NCBI RefSeq assembly: GCF_000346615.1
Contig: NZ_ANNU01000051.1
Location: 1 to 43,705, forward strand
Source: Nafulsella turpanensis ZLM-10
GTDB taxonomy: Bacteria > Bacteroidota > Bacteroidia > Cytophagales > Cyclobacteriaceae
Direction: 5' to 3'
DNA length: 43,705 nt
The translations under genes were made by a program, and so were the position numbers. Numbering within the stretch: the first letter of the stretch is position 1; every line of letters begins with the position of its first letter. Positions 40,079 through 43,705 of the stretch are shown one piece after another. The notes beneath the pieces were generated by a model that saw only the letters and a list, made by a program, of their open reading frames with translations, was not told the DNA's origin and made no database searches.

Positions 40079-41335
40079 ATGAAACAGTTTACTTCACTGT
40101 ACCGGAATGCCTATGGAGGGCTGTCGCAGGAAGCATGGATGCTGGCCCTGGTGATGTTTATTAACCGAAGTGGCTCCATGGTGCTTCCCTTCCTGAGCAT
40201 TTACGTAACCGGTCCCCTGGGTTTTAGTGTGGAGCAGGCAGGTATCATTCTGGGTGCTTTTGGCCTTGGAGCCATTGCCGGCTCCTTTTTAGGCGGCTGG
40301 CTCAGCGATAAGATTGGACAGTTTTACGTGCAGTTTCTCAGCCTGTTCGTGGGCGGTTTTCTTTTCCTGTTTATCCCTCTGTTTACTAATTTTGTAAGTC
40401 TGGCTTTAGCCATTTTTATTGCCAGTACGGTAATTGAGTGCCTGCGGCCGGCCAATTCCGCCTCCGTGGCCATTTATGCCAGGCCCGAAAATGTTACCCG
40501 CGCTTTTTCACTCAACCGCATGGCGCTAAACCTGGGCTTTTCTATCGGGCCTGCCCTTGGTGGTTTGCTGGCCACTTTTTCCTATGAATGGCTTTTTATT
40601 GCCGATGGCTTAACCTGTATTGCAGCCTCCTTTCTGTTCTTTTTTTACTTCAGAAATAAAAACCCTCGGAATGAGGCTCCTCAGCAAAATAAGGCAGCCG
40701 CTATTGTGGAGGAATCTCCTTACCGCGACCGTCCGTTTCTGTTGTTCATTGCCCTCTGCAGCCTTTTTGCCATGGTATTTTTTCAGCTGTTCAATACACT
40801 TCCACTCTATTACCGCGAGGTATATGCCCTGCCGGAGTGGCGGATTGGCACCCTGCTGGGCCTGAATGGCCTCATTGTGTTTACGGTGGAAATGGTATTG
40901 GTATACCTGCTGGAAAAGCGCTTCAAACTATGGCGGATTATTGTGGTGGGTTGCCTGCTGAATGGCCTCTCTTTCCTTTTACTTAATCTTACCAGCGGAG
41001 CATATATGTTATACGTCTCCATTTTCCTGCTGAGTATGGCCGAGGTTCTTGCCATGCCTTTTATGGTATCTTTTATCGTGCAGCGGGCCGGAGAACGGAA
41101 GCGGGGGGCTTACCTGGGGCTTTATTCCTTTTCTTTTGCGCTAGCTTTTGTAGTGGCGCCTTACCTGGGAACACAGCTGGTGAGCCATTTTGGTTTTAGC
41201 ACACTCTGGTGGATACTGGGAGGCATATCGGCCTTCACTGCTCTTGGCTTTTATCTTATTGCTCCGGGCCTGCTGAAGGGGAGACCTAAAGCTACTGAGC
41301 AGGAAGCGGTGCCGCTCGATCTGCCAGCAGTCTAA
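40079..41335 (+). CDS. MFS transporter
   Basis: A 418-residue major facilitator superfamily protein with 12 predicted membrane helices in two halves. A loop between helices 2 and 3 reads GGWLSDKIGQF (the MFS motif A, GxLaDrxGrr), and a charged central loop (about 200-217) separates the halves. The overall pattern is of the drug/proton antiporter kind seen in multidrug or sugar efflux pumps; the substrate is not readable. TAATTTTC at 40059-40066 is a weak -7 candidate. It is convergent with the Old Yellow Enzyme gene across a shared terminator. Confidence 0.92.
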   Translation: MKQFTSLYRNAYGGLSQEAWMLALVMFINRSGSMVLPFLSIYVTGPLGFSVEQAGIILGAFGLGAIAGSFLGGWLSDKIGQFYVQFLSLFVGGFLFLFIPLFTNFVSLALAIFIASTVIECLRPANSASVAIYARPENVTRAFSLNRMALNLGFSIGPALGGLLATFSYEWLFIADGLTCIAASFLFFFYFRNKNPRNEAPQQNKAAAIVEESPYRDRPFLLFIALCSLFAMVFFQLFNTLPLYYREVYALPEWRIGTLLGLNGLIVFTVEMVLVYLLEKRFKLWRIIVVGCLLNGLSFLLLNLTSGAYMLYVSIFLLSMAEVLAMPFMVSFIVQRAGERKRGAYLGLYSFSFALAFVVAPYLGTQLVSHFGFSTLWWILGGISAFTALGFYLIAPGLLKGRPKATEQEAVPLDLPAV

Positions 41336-41351
41336 AATCTGCACTAAGAAA

Positions 41352-41383
41352 AAAGCCTGCCGGTATACATCCCGGCAGGCTTT
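41352..41383 (-). terminator. Convergent terminator between the MFS and Old Yellow Enzyme genes
   Basis: AAAGCCTGCCGG and CCGGCAGGCTTT form a perfect 12-bp stem around an 8-base loop. On the minus strand a run of six T residues follows; on the plus strand a weaker TTTCTGTTT. It most likely serves both genes. Confidence 0.8.
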
Positions 41384-41407
41384 CTGTTTAGCTGACATAC
41401 ATTCTTT

Positions 41408-42520
41408 CTAGTGCTCGTTTTCCACTTCTTCCAGTACAGGATAATCGGTATATCCTTTTGCTCCCGGGGTGTAGAAAGTATCCGAATCCCAGTCGCTCAG
41501 CTCTGCTCCCAATTCGAAACGCTTTGGTAAATCGGGGTTCGAGATAAAGAGCTTACCATATGCGACTAAATCGGCATTTCCTTCTTCAATTACCCTGTTC
41601 CCTTTTTCCTGGTCAAAACCTCCGTTAATGATGAGGGTGCCTTTGTAAATAGGGCGGTAACGTTTGGCAATATTGGGTTCGGCGCCCGGTATATCGCTCA
41701 CGTCGCTGAAAGGCTCCGAAAGGTGGAGGTAAGCCAGCTGGTAATTATTGAGCCGGTTAATGATGTAATCGTGCGTAGGAATGGTTTCCTCATTAAGTGT
41801 CATCCCGAAAATACCGTGCAGGGAAGGGTTCATGCGAACACCTATTCTGTTTTCAGGAATCTCTTCTTTTACGGCATCAATAATTTCTAACAAAATGCGG
41901 CCGCGGTTTTCAGGCGAGCCACCATACTCATCGGTTCGCTGGTTAGAGGTGCTGTTAAAAAACTGGTGGAGCAGGTAACCGTTGGAGGCATGTATTTCAA
42001 CCCCGTCGAAGCCTGCTTCTACTGCATTTTTAGCTGCCTGCTTAAAATCCTGTACCGTTTGCTTTATCTCCTCGATGCTCATTTCTTTAGGCGTTACCGT
42101 ATCCTTAAACCCTTCGCTGGTATACGATTTTTCGTTCGGGTTCAGGGCCGATGGGGCCAGTGGAAGCTCACCTCCATGGAAGTCGGGGTGCGACATCCGG
42201 CCAACATGCCAGAGCTGTATAAATATTTTTCCGCCTTCTTCATGTACGGCCTCCGTTACCTTCTTCCAGCCTTCTACCTGTGCTTTGGAATGGATGCCCG
42301 GCGTGTTTATATAGCCGACTCCTCTTTTAGAAATCTGCGAACCTTCCGAAATAATAAGGCCTGCAGAAGCCCGCTGCCGGTAGTAAGTGGCATGGAGATC
42401 GGTAGGAGCCTTTTCCGGATTGTCGGCCCGGCTGCGGGTCATAGGAGCCATTACAATGCGGTTGTTTAGCTTTAAATCGTTTAATGTATATTGTTTTAGC
42501 AATTCTTGTTGTTTGTCCAT
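41408..42520 (-). CDS. Old Yellow Enzyme-family alkene reductase (NemA-like)
   Basis: A 370-residue FMN-dependent TIM-barrel oxidoreductase. It opens with the classic NRIVMAPMTRSRA. The substrate-binding pair His177 and Asn180 (EIHASNGYLLHQF) and the proton-donor Tyr182 are conserved, as are NQRTDEYGGSPENR and the phosphate-binding GGFD..KGN region near 300. Such enzymes reduce the C=C bond of activated enones, N-ethylmaleimide and nitro compounds using NAD(P)H, often in electrophile defence. The gene is monocistronic and divergent from the coiled-coil gene. A TTTTAATTC word at 42532-42540, 12 bases before its ATG, matches the unit of the phased repeats at 42616-42659. Confidence 0.93.
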   Translation of the reverse strand: MDKQQELLKQYTLNDLKLNNRIVMAPMTRSRADNPEKAPTDLHATYYRQRASAGLIISEGSQISKRGVGYINTPGIHSKAQVEGWKKVTEAVHEEGGKIFIQLWHVGRMSHPDFHGGELPLAPSALNPNEKSYTSEGFKDTVTPKEMSIEEIKQTVQDFKQAAKNAVEAGFDGVEIHASNGYLLHQFFNSTSNQRTDEYGGSPENRGRILLEIIDAVKEEIPENRIGVRMNPSLHGIFGMTLNEETIPTHDYIINRLNNYQLAYLHLSEPFSDVSDIPGAEPNIAKRYRPIYKGTLIINGGFDQEKGNRVIEEGNADLVAYGKLFISNPDLPKRFELGAELSDWDSDTFYTPGAKGYTDYPVLEEVENEH

Positions 42521-42615
42521 TTATCTGAAAATTTTAATTCTCAATAATTAATGTTTAAACAACGAGTGTAGAAGGGCAAAGGTTGTGCAGGCAGGGGATA
42601 ATTACGATACCATCA

Positions 42616-42659
42616 TTTTAATTCTTTTTTAATTCGGCTTTAATTCAGCTTTAACAAGA
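42616..42659 (+). repeat. Four 11-bp direct repeats upstream of the coiled-coil gene
   Basis: Four successive 11-mers: TTTTAATTCTT, TTTTAATTCGG, CTTTAATTCAG and CTTTAACAAGA. The core TTTAAT(T/C) recurs every 11 bases, i.e. on one face of the helix. A weak -7 box CATCTTTG begins at 42666, seven bases after the array. Such 7+4 phased direct repeats are the layout used by OmpR/PhoB-family regulators. No binding protein is identified. Confidence 0.6.
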
Positions 42660-42706
42660 GGAGTGCATCTTTGAATCATCAAAAGGCACACAACCATCTT
42701 ATAACC

Positions 42707-43585
42707 ATGACATACGAAAGTAAAATTAAAGCAATGGCAGCCGGAGTGACTGCTACGCTTTTCGCCTCCATGCTTACCATTGGAGTAATGTACCGCAACA
42801 ATTCGCTGCTTACCGAAGATGTAAAAGCAGAAAAAGTACGCACCGAAAGCCTTACAGCAGAAAAAGCTTCCTTAAAGAGCGAAATGGAAAGGCTGAAGAA
42901 TGACCTGGCCGGCTTCACCACAAAAAACAAGGAACTGAATAAAGCGATTGAAGAGGCAAAATATAAGGTAGCCAGTAAAGAGGCAGAAATAGCCCGCATG
43001 ACAAAACAGAATGCGGCCACTGTTCAGCAGCTAAAGAAGGAGAATGACGCAGTAAAGAAAATCAGACAGGAACTGCTGGCACAGCTCGAAGGGATGAAGC
43101 AAAGCAATATACGCCTGGAAGCGGAAGTTGCGGAGCTTAACCAAACGATTGCAGCCTTGCGGAAAGAAAATGAAGTGCTGTATGCCCGTAGCCTCGAAAA
43201 GCCACTGATGGCCTACAACTTCCGGGTTGAATCTGTGAAGAAGCGTAAGGATAAGCTAACGGTAAAAGCGAAAAAGATGCATAAGCTGAATATCAGCTTC
43301 GATGTAAACTCTTCTAAAAAACTTGCTGGCGATATCTATATTAAGTTGAGTTCAGAAAAAGCCGATGAAATGCCTGGCGAAACCCTGATGGCTTTTGAAG
43401 AAGTACCTGCACTGGAAGAGATGGACCTGTGGGCCAGCACTGAAACCACGCTGCTCTCTACCGAGGAGTATAAAAGATACACCGTTGCTTTTGATCCTAA
43501 AGATAAAATGAAGGAGGGAGTATACTACGTGAGGGTGTACAGTGGCAACAATTACCTGGGCAGCTCTCAGTTTAAGTTAAGGTAA
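42707..43585 (+). CDS. Membrane-anchored coiled-coil protein of unknown function
   Basis: From ATG 42707 the protein has 292 residues; a TTG further up at 42671 lies in the promoter. One membrane helix (about 8-27) is followed by a long charged coiled coil (about 30-160, rich in Lys, Glu, Ala and Leu). A C-terminal beta-rich domain of about 120 residues begins near AYNFRVESVKKRKDKLTVKAKK. It contains LNISFDVNSSKKLAGDIYIKLSSE and ends in GVYYVRVYSGNNYLGSSQFKLR. The layout suggests an envelope protein with its coil in the periplasm. I do not recognise a named family, although similar unnamed proteins occur in Cytophagales. The gene is monocistronic, with a phased-repeat promoter and a strong terminator. 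Confidence 0.85.
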   Translation: MTYESKIKAMAAGVTATLFASMLTIGVMYRNNSLLTEDVKAEKVRTESLTAEKASLKSEMERLKNDLAGFTTKNKELNKAIEEAKYKVASKEAEIARMTKQNAATVQQLKKENDAVKKIRQELLAQLEGMKQSNIRLEAEVAELNQTIAALRKENEVLYARSLEKPLMAYNFRVESVKKRKDKLTVKAKKMHKLNISFDVNSSKKLAGDIYIKLSSEKADEMPGETLMAFEEVPALEEMDLWASTETTLLSTEEYKRYTVAFDPKDKMKEGVYYVRVYSGNNYLGSSQFKLR

Positions 43586-43658
43586 AAGATTCCTTGTTAA
43601 AAAATCTGGTGTTTAATTTTAGTAGTGTAGAAAAGAGGCATTCCCGGAAGGCAGGAGT

Positions 43659-43694
43659 GGTCGGAAGATTTTTTCTTCCGACCTTTTTATTTTT
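43659..43694 (+). terminator. Strong intrinsic terminator after the coiled-coil gene
   Basis: GGTCGGAAGA and TCTTCCGACC form a perfect 10-bp stem around a 5-T loop, followed by TTTTTATTTTT. It lies 73 bases past the stop. Confidence 0.85.
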
Positions 43695-43705
43695 AGTGGT
43701 AACAA

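Noticed and set aside
41966-42469. 167-codon plus-strand frame opposite the Old Yellow Enzyme
   Set aside because: Antisense to the active-site region of a well-supported enzyme; no ribosome site and no family resemblance.
1-43705. Search for tRNA, rRNA, CRISPR arrays, insertion sequences, phage genes and defence islands
   Set aside because: None was recognisable by eye on either strand; the gene content is metabolic, regulatory and envelope-related.

Overview
The window comes from a member of the Bacteroidota, most likely a Cytophagales-type bacterium. Three things point there. Several genes are preceded by the phylum's unusual promoter, TTTG-N19-TAnnTTTG; the best copies are at 591-621 and 21128-21158. 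Many start codons have no Shine-Dalgarno sequence. The protein families fit: DUF4834, an AccD without zinc-ribbon cysteines, NQR subunit F, class I FbaB, and a MoxR/DUF58/DUF4129/DUF4350/SpoIIM cluster. I see no rRNA, tRNA, CRISPR array, transposase, phage gene or recognisable defence system. It reads as mostly chromosomal housekeeping DNA with a short AT-rich left edge.

Layout. 1-667: the 3' end of an unknown gene, an unlisted 45-codon minus-strand gene with its own ribosome site and terminator, and the carB control region with two TGCAT palindromes. 668-6804: carB, a DUF4834 gene, a small lipoprotein-like gene, fbaB, accD and an unknown membrane protein. 7045-12438: a GAF/PAS histidine kinase, a short-chain dehydrogenase, a radical SAM protein and an nqrF without nqrA-E. 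12439-14000: an intergenic repeat and an arginase-fold protein that keeps the ligands of one metal site and loses those of the other. 14022-21151: a minus-strand operon of overlapping genes (SpoIIM family, six-helix membrane protein, DUF4129, DUF4350, MoxR ATPase, DUF58, then a CarboxypepD-like protein). Its divergent partner at 21190-22136 is an RDD membrane protein overlapping a small cytochrome b5-like protein.

22137-27619: a second copy of the intergenic repeat, a BadF/GlcNAc-kinase-like ATPase, and a minus-strand run of a hybrid sensor kinase, GNAT, small membrane protein, yeast-type cytosine deaminase and GNAT. 27908-34826: a nitrilase-family hydrolase, hrpB, DUF3820, a PH-domain protein, an unknown 128-residue protein, a hemolysin III/PAQR protein and an FkbM methyltransferase. 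35124-39961: an umuD without umuC, a DEAD-box helicase with a long leader, a methyltransferase, a glycine-rich RRM protein, a cold-shock protein and another methyltransferase. The helicase, RRM and cold-shock genes form a plausible RNA-handling neighbourhood. 40079-43705: an MFS transporter, an Old Yellow Enzyme, and a membrane-anchored coiled-coil protein whose promoter carries four 11-bp-phased direct repeats.

The best leads for something undescribed are the MoxR/DUF58 membrane cluster with its divergent RDD-cytochrome b5 pair, the one-metal arginase-like protein, the phased repeats at 42616-42659, and the repeat family shared by 12593-12667 and 22191-22267. All functional statements rest on reading motifs by eye; no database search was run.
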